Made by a program: the position numbers and the translations under genes. Shown here one piece after another: positions 1-7,113 of a stretch of 8,525 nt of DNA. The DNA is from Methanothrix sp. (lineage in GTDB: Archaea; Halobacteriota; Methanosarcinia; Methanotrichales; Methanotrichaceae): the NCBI GenBank assembly GCA_003162615.1, contig PMNG01000185.1, forward strand, positions 1-8,525, given 5' to 3'. The notes under the pieces are model-generated. The model did no database searches and was not told the origin of the DNA. It saw nothing but the letters and a program-made list of their open reading frames with translations. Within the stretch, counting starts at the first letter, position 1; every line of letters starts with the position of its first letter.

Positions 1-141
1 CCACAGGAAATAGCGAAGAACCAATCTTTTATTAGCTTGCTTACCTAATATGCTATGTGGCATCTAAATGAAAGAAGATGGGCTATGAGAATAAAGTTGA
101 GTATAGAACTATTCGAATAAATCTAGCAATGGTATAATCGC

Positions 142-618
142 ATGTTAATCGACGTAATAATCGCAAGCACCTCTCGATTCCAGAAGTACGGGCCAGTGGT
201 CAGACCCGAGGATGCCATAGACCTTTCCGGCCAAGTCATCCTGGACAAGATCAAAGCTGCGGGGTATGACTCGACCTACTGCCTCCTGCCAGATGGCATC
301 GAGCCTATCCGTAGCGCAGTCCAGAGCAGTAGCGCTGACGCAATTGTGATCTGCGGCGGCACGGGCCTCACCCACCTTGACCTTACATTGGAGGCAGTCG
401 AGCCGCTGTTCGAAAAAGAGATTCCTGGCTTTGGAGAGATCTTCCGGCTAAAAAGCCTTGATGAGGTCGGCACCAGGGCCATACTTACCAGAGCATCGGC
501 TGGTGTCTATCGCGGAAAGCCAATATTCTGCCTTCCGGGATCTCCAAACGCCGCTAAGCTAGGCATGGAGCTGATCCTGGCCGAGATAGGGCATATCCTC
601 AAGCACATCTCCGAGTAA
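142..618 (+). CDS. moaB: MoaB/Mog-family molybdopterin biosynthesis protein
   Basis: This 158-residue protein is a single MoaB/MogA-type (MoCF-binding) domain, close to the usual 160-170 residues. The family adenylylates molybdopterin before metal insertion. In methanogens the cofactor serves formylmethanofuran dehydrogenase, although nothing in this window shows that link. Visible motifs are GGTG at residues 72-75 followed by D80, which matches the family's GGTG-x4-D signature. GFGEIFR (residues 96-102) and LPGSPNA (131-137) are the other conserved loops. The usual 'RD-x-TPEA' segment reads LDLTLEA here, so the Arg and Pro are replaced. E. coli MoaB also lacks the Arg, so this does not imply loss of function. 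I see no strong Shine-Dalgarno in front of ATG 142, so the message may be leaderless. The gene is separated from the CBS run by about 100 bp that contain a promoter, so it is probably not part of that operon. Confidence 0.88.
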   Translation: MLIDVIIASTSRFQKYGPVVRPEDAIDLSGQVILDKIKAAGYDSTYCLLPDGIEPIRSAVQSSSADAIVICGGTGLTHLDLTLEAVEPLFEKEIPGFGEIFRLKSLDEVGTRAILTRASAGVYRGKPIFCLPGSPNAAKLGMELILAEIGHILKHISE

Positions 619-665
619 ATTAAAAATAATAATAAACGTATTCATATATATCGAGCCACAGTATC

Positions 666-672
666 TTTATAT
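666..672 (+). promoter_or_regulatory. TATA box of the CBS/RNA-ligase operon
   Basis: TTTATAT lies in the AT-rich gap between the moaB-like gene and the first CBS gene. An archaeal TATA box would place the transcript start near 694-698, which leaves a leader of about 25 nt containing the ribosome binding site at 708-714. A second AT-rich stretch at 644-651 (ATATATAT) is an alternative, but it would give a longer leader. Confidence 0.5.
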
Positions 673-707
673 CATTAGCTTGCTGTTAATTATAGTGTAT
701 TTGTCAC

Positions 708-714
708 GGAGAGG
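708..714 (+). promoter_or_regulatory. Shine-Dalgarno site of the first CBS gene
   Basis: GGAGAGG ends six bases before ATG 721. It is a strong archaeal ribosome binding site and fixes the start of the first CBS gene. Confidence 0.7.
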
Positions 715-720
715 ATAGCC

Positions 721-1275
721 ATGGAGACAGCCATTCCAGTTCGGGATGTAATGACCCGACCAGTATTCACAGCTGATGCAGATATCGACGTCTTGACAGC
801 CGCCAAACGAATGGCTTTAGCGAACGTGGGCTGCCTGATAGTAGTCTCTGGAGAAAAGCCCATCGGCATACTCACCGAAAGGGATCTGGTCAAGAAGATA
901 GTGGCCAAGGCAACTGACCCTCAAGCGGTTAAGGTAGGAGATGTCATGAGCTCGCCCTTGGTGACGATTTCTCCCGAGGCCAGCCTGCGCGATGCTGCCT
1001 CTTTAATGCTTAAATCCGGCGTCAAGAGGCTTCCCGTGACCTCAAATGGAAGGCTCGTAGGGATAATAACGGACACCGATCTGGTCTCCGGGTCTTCTCT
1101 CGGCCTTAGCGATGTCCTAAGCGATCTTTTAGAGATGCACAGAGAGAGCATCCACTTCCAGGAGGCTAGGGGAGTTGTACGCGGAATTTGCGAAGTCTGC
1201 GGCCAGCTCTCAGACACCCTGGAGAACGTGAATGGAGAGCTGCTCTGCTGGAGCTGCAGGGACGGCAACAAATAA
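721..1275 (+). CDS. Two-CBS-domain protein with C-terminal zinc ribbon
   Basis: This 184-residue soluble protein has two CBS modules (about residues 6-60 and 71-124), which normally pack as one Bateman pair binding adenine nucleotides or SAM. Both modules end in an intact ribose-contacting T-x-x-D motif: TERD at 52-55 and TDTD at 117-120. After a linker of about 30 residues comes a zinc ribbon with CEVC (C157, C160) and CWSC (C176, C179). This architecture resembles Thermoplasma Ta0289, a CBS protein with a C-terminal zinc ribbon, as far as I recall. Zinc ribbons often mediate nucleic-acid or protein contacts, so this member could link nucleotide sensing to RNA, DNA or a partner. It is the first gene of the run, has its own promoter and strong ribosome binding site, and is followed 32 bp later by the next CBS gene. 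The ligand and partner cannot be read from the sequence. Confidence 0.88.
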   Translation: METAIPVRDVMTRPVFTADADIDVLTAAKRMALANVGCLIVVSGEKPIGILTERDLVKKIVAKATDPQAVKVGDVMSSPLVTISPEASLRDAASLMLKSGVKRLPVTSNGRLVGIITDTDLVSGSSLGLSDVLSDLLEMHRESIHFQEARGVVRGICEVCGQLSDTLENVNGELLCWSCRDGNK

Positions 1276-1294
1276 TTATAATGGTTGCTGGACC

Positions 1295-1301
1295 GGTGGA
1301 G
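1295..1301 (+). promoter_or_regulatory. Shine-Dalgarno site selecting start 1308
   Basis: GGTGGAG stands six bases before ATG 1308. No such site precedes the upstream in-frame ATG 1281 or the still earlier ATG 1188 inside the preceding gene. It therefore favours the shorter protein, which begins directly at the first CBS module. Confidence 0.65.
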
Positions 1302-1307
1302 TTGATT

Positions 1308-2096
1308 ATGTTAGTAGAAGATATTATGTCCAGAGATCCTCTTTACGTTGAGGATACCACTTTTCTGACCAATGCACGTCAGCTGATCAGGGATAACCAT
1401 GTTCGAGGCATTCCAGTTGTGGACGGCCAGAAGCGTGTCCTCGGCATTGTTACCACCCAGGATATGTTGAGGGTGACATCGACCAGGTCTAACGTCACCG
1501 TATCAGGGTTCACGGTTAGCGTGCCCTTGGTAACGGGAGACACGAACGTGATGGACGCCGCCAAGCTCATGCTGCCCCAGAAGAGCATTATACTTCCGGT
1601 GGTCCAATCCCAGGAGAACCCGGTCCTAAGGGGAGTTATAAGCATCCTGGATATCTTTGGAAATATCAATCCAGTTAAGGTTCCGGACAGAACCATCTCG
1701 GAGATAATGAGCACCAAGGTGGTTACTGCCACGCCAGATGAGCCCATTGGCAAGGTCTGGGACAAGATGCTGGAGTCGGACTTCACCGGTCTACCTGTTG
1801 TGAACGACAAAAACGAGCCCGTGGGAATGATAACCAGGTTCGACATACTTAAACGCGGATGGGCAAGGATCGGCAAGGAAGATGGGTCCAAGATCAGAGA
1901 GGCTACCCATCTTTACGTGGACAAACTGATGAGCACCCCGATCTTCAGTTTAAAGCCGGAAGATAGCTTGCAGAATGCAATAGAGATGATGTTGAAGCAG
2001 GACATCGGCCGGATATCGGTCGTAGACCATGGAAAACTCGTGGGTATAATCGATAGATACGATGTGATCAAAAGCTACCTTGGTGAGGGAAGATGA
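1308..2096 (+). CDS. Four-CBS-domain protein A
   Basis: From ATG 1308 this is a 262-residue protein made only of CBS modules, at about residues 4-56, 64-118, 131-184 and 205-256, so probably two Bateman pairs. There is no catalytic, membrane or DNA-binding domain. The ligand-contact motifs are TTQD (49-52), SILD (112-115), TRFD (176-179) and DRYD (249-252). All four keep the Asp, but the last replaces the initial Thr/Ser with Asp, and the second module has a degenerate first half. CBS-only proteins usually act as adenylate or SAM sensors regulating a partner enzyme; the partner is unknown here. The in-frame reading extends upstream to 1188 and includes ATG 1281, but 1308 has the good ribosome binding site and the typical 'VEDIMS' beginning. 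The stop codon overlaps ATG 2093, one of two possible starts of the next gene. Confidence 0.87.
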   Translation: MLVEDIMSRDPLYVEDTTFLTNARQLIRDNHVRGIPVVDGQKRVLGIVTTQDMLRVTSTRSNVTVSGFTVSVPLVTGDTNVMDAAKLMLPQKSIILPVVQSQENPVLRGVISILDIFGNINPVKVPDRTISEIMSTKVVTATPDEPIGKVWDKMLESDFTGLPVVNDKNEPVGMITRFDILKRGWARIGKEDGSKIREATHLYVDKLMSTPIFSLKPEDSLQNAIEMMLKQDIGRISVVDHGKLVGIIDRYDVIKSYLGEGR

Positions 2097-2140
2097 GACG
2101 AGGGCCAGGAACAGGGAAGGATGTAACCAGAATTCCACAG

Positions 2141-2146
2141 AAGGAG
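2141..2146 (+). promoter_or_regulatory. Shine-Dalgarno site favouring start 2153
   Basis: AAGGAG lies six bases before ATG 2153 and is the best ribosome binding site in this area. The alternative ATG 2093 overlaps the previous stop (ATGA) and has GGTGAGG at 2082-2088. Both starts are possible. Confidence 0.5.
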
Positions 2147-2152
2147 AACAGA

Positions 2153-3070
2153 ATGCCCATATCCCCAGGTTACGGAGAGAGGGGACCACGGCAGTTTGAT
2201 TCCAGGCAGACCAAGCGCACGGGTGAGGTACTCAGCATTGCCACCTCGGAAGTGGTAACAGTTCCGCCTACCACGACCATCATGGGGGCCATAAAGACCA
2301 TGACACATTACGGGTTCTCCAGGCTGCCCATAACTGACGCGGGAACTAACCGTCTGACCGGGTTTGTTACCAGCGTAGACATAGTGGACTTCCTGGGCGG
2401 AGGTCTCCGGCACAACCTCCTGACGGAGAAGCACAAGGGAAACATATTCACGGCTATAAATGCCGACATCAGCGACATAATGAGCACTAAATTGACCTAC
2501 ATCAGCGACAAATCATCTATCAATGATGCGCTAAAACTGATGTACGAGAAGAACGTAGGTGGATTGCCCATAGTTGACGAAGATACCAGGATCAAGGCCA
2601 TAGTAACTGAAGAGGACTTCACGAGAATGGCAGCAGGCCAGGAGACTGGTATTTCTGTTGAGGCCTGCATGAGCGAGAACGTTGTCACTGCTCCTGCCCA
2701 GACCACCATCGAGAAGATGACCCGGATGATCATCCAGAAGGGCTTTCGAAGGATGCCAGTTGTCCAGGATGGAGTTCTAATCGGACTTGTAACCGCTTCT
2801 GACATAATGAAGTACATGGGCAGCGGAGAGGCCTTCGAAAAGGTGGTCACAGGAGATATCAGCGAGGTCATGGCCCAACCCATAAAGACGCTGATCAAGA
2901 AGGACTTGGTCAGCACTGAGAGAAAGGTCGACCTGGGAACGGCTGCCAGGAAGATGGTCGACAACAGAATAGGGTGCCTGCCGGTAATGGACAAGGGATC
3001 GCTAGTGGGAATTCTGACCGAGAGGGACTTTGTAAGGGCTCTGGCAGAGAACAAGGGGATCTTGCCATGA
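2153..3070 (+). CDS. Four-CBS-domain protein B
   Basis: From ATG 2153 the product is 305 residues; from ATG 2093 it would be 325. I prefer 2153 because of its AAGGAG site and because the extra 20 residues look unstructured. A basic, Gly/Arg-rich tail of about 22 residues precedes four CBS modules at about 24-82, 106-160, 168-224 and 235-299. All four end in complete ligand motifs: TSVD (73-76), TEED (152-155), TASD (214-217) and TERD (289-292). On that criterion this is the most intact nucleotide sensor of the four-CBS set. A linker with FLGGG (80-84) joins modules one and two, and a longer insertion sits inside module four (about 245-258). Its stop overlaps the next start (ATGA at 3067), pointing to translational coupling. 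Function beyond ligand sensing cannot be assigned. Confidence 0.87.
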   Translation: MPISPGYGERGPRQFDSRQTKRTGEVLSIATSEVVTVPPTTTIMGAIKTMTHYGFSRLPITDAGTNRLTGFVTSVDIVDFLGGGLRHNLLTEKHKGNIFTAINADISDIMSTKLTYISDKSSINDALKLMYEKNVGGLPIVDEDTRIKAIVTEEDFTRMAAGQETGISVEACMSENVVTAPAQTTIEKMTRMIIQKGFRRMPVVQDGVLIGLVTASDIMKYMGSGEAFEKVVTGDISEVMAQPIKTLIKKDLVSTERKVDLGTAARKMVDNRIGCLPVMDKGSLVGILTERDFVRALAENKGILP

Positions 3071-3924
3071 TGATAAAGAACGTAAAGGACTACATGAGGT
3101 CACCGGTCTATGTCATAGAGCGGAACGAGCCCATTCAGAGGGCCAGAAACCTGATGTTCAAGTATGATGTAGGCAGGCTGCCGGTCATGGACGATGGAAA
3201 GCTGGTAGGCATTGTGACCAAGTACGATATAACCAACCGGCTATGCCAGGCTGCTCCCGAGTGGCGAAGGCGACCCATTGACCTGGTCCCCATCCACCTG
3301 GTCATGACCGAGAGTCCGGTAACAATCTACCCGGATGCCACCATGAACCAGGCGGCGGTCTTAATGATGGAAAACGAGGTCAGTGGCCTGCCTGTGGAGA
3401 AGGATGGGGAGATTACAGGCATGATCAGCTCCCGGGACATGGTGAGGTACTTCTCAGAGCAGGATGTGAAGGCCAGGGTGGGAGATATAATGTCCACGAA
3501 CCTGGTCAGTGTTCATAGGCATCACACTATAGCCCACGTCCTGGAGCAGATGAACCTCCAGGGAGTCGGAAGGGTGCTCGTTTACGAGGACAATCAGGCC
3601 CCCGTGGGAATCATCACTCGCTCCGGCCTGACCTTTTCCAACATGATGGGTCCCAACGACGAGATGGAGACGAAGGACATCAAGATGACCAGGAAGGACA
3701 GCAGCGCGGGTAGAAAGCAGTACCGGTACGTAAAGGAGATGCCTCTGGTAGCCGAGGACATAATGAACTCGCCCATCATGAGCACAAGTGCCGAGATGAA
3801 AGCTGTGGATGCGGCCAAGATCCTGGCGGACAAGCACATATGCGGAATGCCGGTGCTTGAGAACGACAATATCGTGGGCTTCTTCTCCGCTGACGAGATA
3901 GTCGCCGAGATAGGGAGATGGTGA
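3067..3924 (+). CDS. Four-CBS-domain protein C
   Basis: The start at 3067 gives 285 residues, overlaps the previous stop (ATGA) and follows AAGGGGA at 3053-3059. A second ATG at 3070 is in frame directly behind it. An in-frame ATG at 2974 lies deep inside the previous gene and is not credible. CBS modules fall at about residues 6-58, 77-128, 138-190 and 229-282. The first two keep ligand motifs TKYD (51-54) and SSRD (121-124). The third has TRSG (184-187), losing the Asp, and the fourth has SADE (274-277) with Glu in its place. This suggests that the N-terminal pair binds ligand while the C-terminal pair is structural or binds differently. A charged linker of about 35 residues (195-228), rich in Lys, Asp and Glu, separates modules three and four. 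The next gene begins 3 bp after the stop. Confidence 0.87.
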   Translation: MMIKNVKDYMRSPVYVIERNEPIQRARNLMFKYDVGRLPVMDDGKLVGIVTKYDITNRLCQAAPEWRRRPIDLVPIHLVMTESPVTIYPDATMNQAAVLMMENEVSGLPVEKDGEITGMISSRDMVRYFSEQDVKARVGDIMSTNLVSVHRHHTIAHVLEQMNLQGVGRVLVYEDNQAPVGIITRSGLTFSNMMGPNDEMETKDIKMTRKDSSAGRKQYRYVKEMPLVAEDIMNSPIMSTSAEMKAVDAAKILADKHICGMPVLENDNIVGFFSADEIVAEIGRW

Positions 3925-3927
3925 ACT

Positions 3928-4707
3928 ATGCAGATAAAGGACATAATGACCGAGCCGGTGACCATTGACAAGTCGGAGAGGTTGGGCCACGCTCACGACC
4001 AAATGGAGAAGTATGGCCTGCGCAGGCTGCTGGTTACCAACAATGGCAAGCTGGGCGGAATAATTACAATGAGACAGATTGCCCGTGTCCTCGGTACCAG
4101 GAAGAGCCTGGGAATGCCAGCATCGTCTCTGCATGTAGCAGCCGCTACCCTGGACGCAGTCATAAAAGTACTTCCGGAGATGGAAGTAGAGGACGCCATG
4201 GGTCTTCTTCAGAAGACTTCGGTCCTGGTGGCCATGGACGGAGATAAAATTCTGGGTTGGGTGCGGCCCAGAGAGGTGTTGGGCGCAGTGAACATCGATG
4301 GCAAGGCTAGCGATGCTATGAGGTTTCCACTTTTTGTAAACCCCAATGATCGGCTGGTCCATGCTCGAAGGATGATGCTGGACAGAGACGTTGGAAGGCT
4401 TCCAGTGGTGGACTGTGCCAGGCTTGTGGGCATTCTCACTGAGCGCGATGTAACCAAATCTTTAAGGGCGTTTCGAGATCTAAACGCGACAGCTAGCAAA
4501 CAGTATGCCCGGATAAACAACCTTCTCGTCTCCGATGTGATGACCCGGGATGTGAAGAGCATTCACGCCGACATGCCCTTGGATGAAGTAAAGAAGATAT
4601 TACTCACAGAGAACCGGGGAGGCCTCCCTGTCCTGAACCAGAAGGAAGAGCTGGTGGGGATGATCACCAGGCGATCTCTCATCGACTACCTTGTAAGAAC
4701 TAGATGA
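3928..4707 (+). CDS. Four-CBS-domain protein D, degenerate ligand motifs
   Basis: This 259-residue protein is the fifth CBS gene and the one next to the RNA ligase. Modules lie at about residues 2-55, 65-119, 126-179 and 202-256. Only the third has the complete ligand motif, TERD at 171-174. The others read TMRQ (47-50), RPRE (113-116) and TRRS (247-250), all lacking the Asp. Module two is barely recognisable and lies between clearer modules of matching length. Such a protein may bind one ligand per chain and otherwise act as a scaffold. Its start lies 3 bp after the previous stop, with GGTGA at 3920-3924 and GGGAG at 3913-3917 as possible ribosome sites. Its own stop overlaps the ligase start as ATGA (4704-4707), so its translation is probably coupled to the ligase. 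That makes it the best candidate for a direct regulatory partner of the ligase. Confidence 0.85.
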   Translation: MQIKDIMTEPVTIDKSERLGHAHDQMEKYGLRRLLVTNNGKLGGIITMRQIARVLGTRKSLGMPASSLHVAAATLDAVIKVLPEMEVEDAMGLLQKTSVLVAMDGDKILGWVRPREVLGAVNIDGKASDAMRFPLFVNPNDRLVHARRMMLDRDVGRLPVVDCARLVGILTERDVTKSLRAFRDLNATASKQYARINNLLVSDVMTRDVKSIHADMPLDEVKKILLTENRGGLPVLNQKEELVGMITRRSLIDYLVRTR

Positions 4708-5828
4708 ATCTCCAGAGAATAGCCGATAAGCTTGGAATAACCCTCAAAAAGCTGGAAAGCCTGCAAGAAAACATTATAAGAAGGTCGAGCTGGCCCGAGC
4801 CGCGGCTGCAGAGGTTTGAAAAGGCAACTTCTGGGATCGAGGCCGGCACGGCCATCTTCGACAACGGCGATATCGTTTATGGATACCCCAAGATCAGACG
4901 AGCCCTGATGCTCAAGGCCGCAATAAAACGATATTTTTCAGACCGCATAGCTGTCGAGGAGAAGATGAACGGCTACAACGTACGCGTTGCCAGCATAGAC
5001 GGCGAGGTAGTTGCCCTGACCCGGGGCGGGTTCGTCTGTCCCTATTCTACAGAGGTGGCATCAAGGCTTATACCAGAAGTGGTCTTCAATGATCACCCTG
5101 AGCTGGTCCTATGCGGCGAGATGGTAGGACCGGAGAATCCTTATGTGTCCAAGGATATTTACCCTACGGACTCCATTGATTTTTATATTTTCGATCTATC
5201 GCGCAAGAACTGGAAGGGAACACTGGGCGTTCACAAAACTCACGAGTTCGCCGAGGAGCACGGCTTGCGGGCGACTCCAATGCTTGGCGAGTTCCGAACG
5301 GATAGGGCTTACGATGAGATCGTCGGGATTGTGGAACGGTTGGGGAAGAAAGGCCATGAAGGTATAGTCATGAAGGACCCGGAGAACAAAGCTATGCCTG
5401 TGAAGTACACCTGCTCTGAGAGCAACTGCAGCGACCTGGAGGTGGCCTTCAGGTACTACAACGATTACGCTCTCGACTTCTTTGTCTCGCGGGCTGTCCG
5501 GGAAGGATTTCAGTCTGCGGAATGGAATGAGTCGGATGAGGAGCGTAGGGCCAGAGCTCTGCGGATAGGCGAGAGCATACTTCTTCCCTTAGTGGATACC
5601 GTTAAGAAGAAGATGAGCGGAGAGCAGATAGTCCAGCAAGTACAGATCCGAGTGAAAAACATCCAGACTGCTCGAGATTTCGAGTATCACCTTCGCAGAA
5701 GCGGCATGAAGGCTATCTTCGATCAGCCTGAGCCGAACGACGAAGGCGGTTACCTGGTCAGGATCACCAAGCTGGTCATGAGCACCAACGATAAGACACA
5801 AGCTCTTATCGAGGGAGAGATGTGGTAA
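4704..5828 (+). CDS. ATP-dependent RNA ligase, archaeal Pab1020/MthRnl type
   Basis: This 374-residue protein has the nucleotidyltransferase motifs of the archaeal homodimeric RNA ligase family (COG1423-like), near the family's usual length. Motif I is EKMNGYN with the AMP-accepting lysine at K87. TRGG (106-109) follows, then the LCGEMVG strand with E139, FYIFDL (160-165, motif III), HEGIVMKDP (218-226, motif IV) and PVKYT with K234 (motif V). Residues about 245-374 form the C-terminal region that in known homologues contributes to dimerisation. The family activates 5'-phosphate ends with ATP and joins them to 3'-OH ends; characterised members circularise single-stranded RNA. The natural substrate is not settled. 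The start overlaps the previous CBS stop (ATGA) and has no clear ribosome site of its own, so it probably depends on coupling. It is less likely to be a DNA ligase, since the protein is short and lacks an OB-fold C-terminus. Confidence 0.9.
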   Translation: MNLQRIADKLGITLKKLESLQENIIRRSSWPEPRLQRFEKATSGIEAGTAIFDNGDIVYGYPKIRRALMLKAAIKRYFSDRIAVEEKMNGYNVRVASIDGEVVALTRGGFVCPYSTEVASRLIPEVVFNDHPELVLCGEMVGPENPYVSKDIYPTDSIDFYIFDLSRKNWKGTLGVHKTHEFAEEHGLRATPMLGEFRTDRAYDEIVGIVERLGKKGHEGIVMKDPENKAMPVKYTCSESNCSDLEVAFRYYNDYALDFFVSRAVREGFQSAEWNESDEERRARALRIGESILLPLVDTVKKKMSGEQIVQQVQIRVKNIQTARDFEYHLRRSGMKAIFDQPEPNDEGGYLVRITKLVMSTNDKTQALIEGEMW

Positions 5829-5852
5829 TAATAAGGGGTTGGTCGGCGGTTT

Positions 5853-7106
5853 ATGAGCGAGACTTGCGATATAGAGATGGAAGGGCACCTGATAGATTCA
5901 CTAATACTGACCAAGGCCCTTGACAAAATAATGGACATGGGCGGCGAATTCGAGATCAAGACTTTCAAGATCGGCGAGAAGAAAAATGATACGAGCTATG
6001 TCCAGATAACGGTTATGGGTAGAGACGCACCTCACCTAGACCAGATCCTTCTGGAGCTTCACCCTCTAGGGGCAAGGCAGGTAGAGATAGAGAATGCCAA
6101 GATCGGGGTAGCGCCGAGCGATATTGTAGTCCCCAAGGGATTCTACTCTACCACCAACCATCTAACTTACGTGCGTTATAACGGCTCCTGGGTGGAGGTA
6201 CAGAACAACCGTATGGATTGCCTCATAGTGCTGAAGGACGGTCGGGCCATATGTACCCCTCTCCGTCACATCAAGAAAGGAGATTGCGTAGTGGTCGGCA
6301 CCTCGGGAGTCAAGGTTGTTCCTCCGGAGCGACCCAGACAGAAAACTTTCTTCAGCTTCATGTGCAATGAGGTTTCGTCCGAGCGGCCCAGCGGCGAGAT
6401 TGTCAAGCAGTTAGCCGACGAGATCATCACCACCAAGCGTGCTGGCGGAAAAATTGCAGCTGTATGCGGGCCTGCAGTGGTACACACCGGTGCTGCGCCA
6501 TCCTTAGCCAAACTTATCCGGGACGGCTATATAGATGTACTACTGGCTGGCAATGCCATTGCTGTCCACGATATAGAGCGCCAGCTCTTTGGCACCAGCC
6601 TGGGGATGAATTGTGCTGGTAACGCCACATCTGGAGGGCATCGAAACCACCTTTACGCCATAAATGAGATCATGGCCAGCGGTTCGATAAGGAGCGCCAT
6701 AAACGAGGGAAAGCTGAGAGGCGGGATCATCTATGAGTGCATCAAGAAAAGCATCCCTTTCATCCTGGCCGGGTCAATCAGAGACGATGGCCCTCTGCCT
6801 GAAGTGATAACGGATACCATAAATGCCAAAGATGCCATGGAAAAAGCTCTTCGTGGCGTGGACATGACCATAATGATGTGCACCATGCTTCACTCCATTG
6901 CTGTAGGCAATCTGCTACCGTCCTCCGTCAAAACCATATGCATAGACATCAATCCATCGACGGTTACCAAGCTAATGGACAGGGGAACCGCTCAAGCCAT
7001 TGGCCTTGTTACTGACATTGGCATCTTCCTGCCCAGGCTCGTGGAGGAGATAGAGAAGCAGGAGACGCAAGGAGTTGCAGTTAGCTGCGTCGATCGCAAC
7101 TCTTAA
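5853..7106 (+). CDS. TIGR00300/LOR-SDH family protein, probable archaeal ornithine cyclodeaminase
   Basis: This 417-residue protein matches the archaeal family long annotated as 'LOR/SDH bifunctional enzyme conserved domain'. The same domain forms the C-terminal part of cyanobacterial ArgZ/AgrE. As I recall, a methanococcal member was shown to be an NAD-dependent ornithine cyclodeaminase that converts ornithine to proline and ammonia. The N-terminal part (about 1-110) carries the typical EGHLIDS opening (10-16) and GGEFEI (30-35). The C-terminal part has a Rossmann-like nucleotide region with AAVCGPAVVHTGA (202-214), LLAGNAIAVHDIE (230-242), CAGNATSGGHRNHLYAINE (254-272) and CIDINPSTVTKLMDRG (363-378). 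It begins 24 bp after the ligase stop. GGCGGT at 5845-5850 is a weak ribosome site, and no earlier in-frame ATG exists after a stop at 5832. It is probably the last protein gene of the operon. Proline synthesis is the likely role; any link to RNA ligation is unknown. Confidence 0.85.
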   Translation: MSETCDIEMEGHLIDSLILTKALDKIMDMGGEFEIKTFKIGEKKNDTSYVQITVMGRDAPHLDQILLELHPLGARQVEIENAKIGVAPSDIVVPKGFYSTTNHLTYVRYNGSWVEVQNNRMDCLIVLKDGRAICTPLRHIKKGDCVVVGTSGVKVVPPERPRQKTFFSFMCNEVSSERPSGEIVKQLADEIITTKRAGGKIAAVCGPAVVHTGAAPSLAKLIRDGYIDVLLAGNAIAVHDIERQLFGTSLGMNCAGNATSGGHRNHLYAINEIMASGSIRSAINEGKLRGGIIYECIKKSIPFILAGSIRDDGPLPEVITDTINAKDAMEKALRGVDMTIMMCTMLHSIAVGNLLPSSVKTICIDINPSTVTKLMDRGTAQAIGLVTDIGIFLPRLVEEIEKQETQGVAVSCVDRNS

Positions 7107-7113
7107 ATTTAAG
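7102..7113 (+). promoter_or_regulatory. TATA box of tRNA-Thr, overlapping the upstream stop codon
   Basis: The perfect 12-bp palindrome CTTAAATTTAAG contains the TAA stop of the preceding gene. Its centre is about 25 bp ahead of the first tRNA base (7133), which is the expected archaeal TATA-to-start distance. The tRNA can therefore be transcribed independently with almost no leader. Confidence 0.6.

Noticed and set aside
1..141. Upstream AT-rich stretch as an RNA gene or CRISPR-like sequence
   Set aside because: There are no repeats, no cloverleaf and no coding signal. It is probably the moaB-like gene's promoter region, but I could not single out a convincing TATA box.
142..618. Missing Arg and Pro in the GGTG...TPEA segment as a sign of inactivity in the MoaB-like protein
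   Set aside because: The GGTG and the Asp are present, and other functional-type MoaB proteins also lack the Arg, so the change is within family variation.
1188..1307. Longer in-frame start for CBS protein A, reaching back into the preceding gene
   Set aside because: The extra residues overlap the zinc ribbon coding region in another frame and look random. ATG 1308 has a well-placed GGTGGAG site and starts exactly at a CBS module.
1379..1891. Open minus-strand reading antisense to CBS protein A
   Set aside because: Shadow of the real gene, with no plausible start signal and low-complexity Ser/Thr/Leu composition.
2497..3054. Open minus-strand reading antisense to CBS protein B
   Set aside because: Shadow of the real gene for the same reasons; the plus-strand frame encodes four recognisable CBS modules.
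2974..3066. Longer in-frame start for CBS protein C
   Set aside because: It would overlap about 97 bp of the previous gene and adds non-CBS residues. The ATGA overlap at 3067 is the normal junction type here.
3454..4362. Long open reading on the minus strand (302 codons), antisense to CBS genes C and D
   Set aside because: It lies wholly across clear CBS coding sequence. The His/Leu/Val-rich product is what the complement of these codons gives, and it matches no family I recognise.
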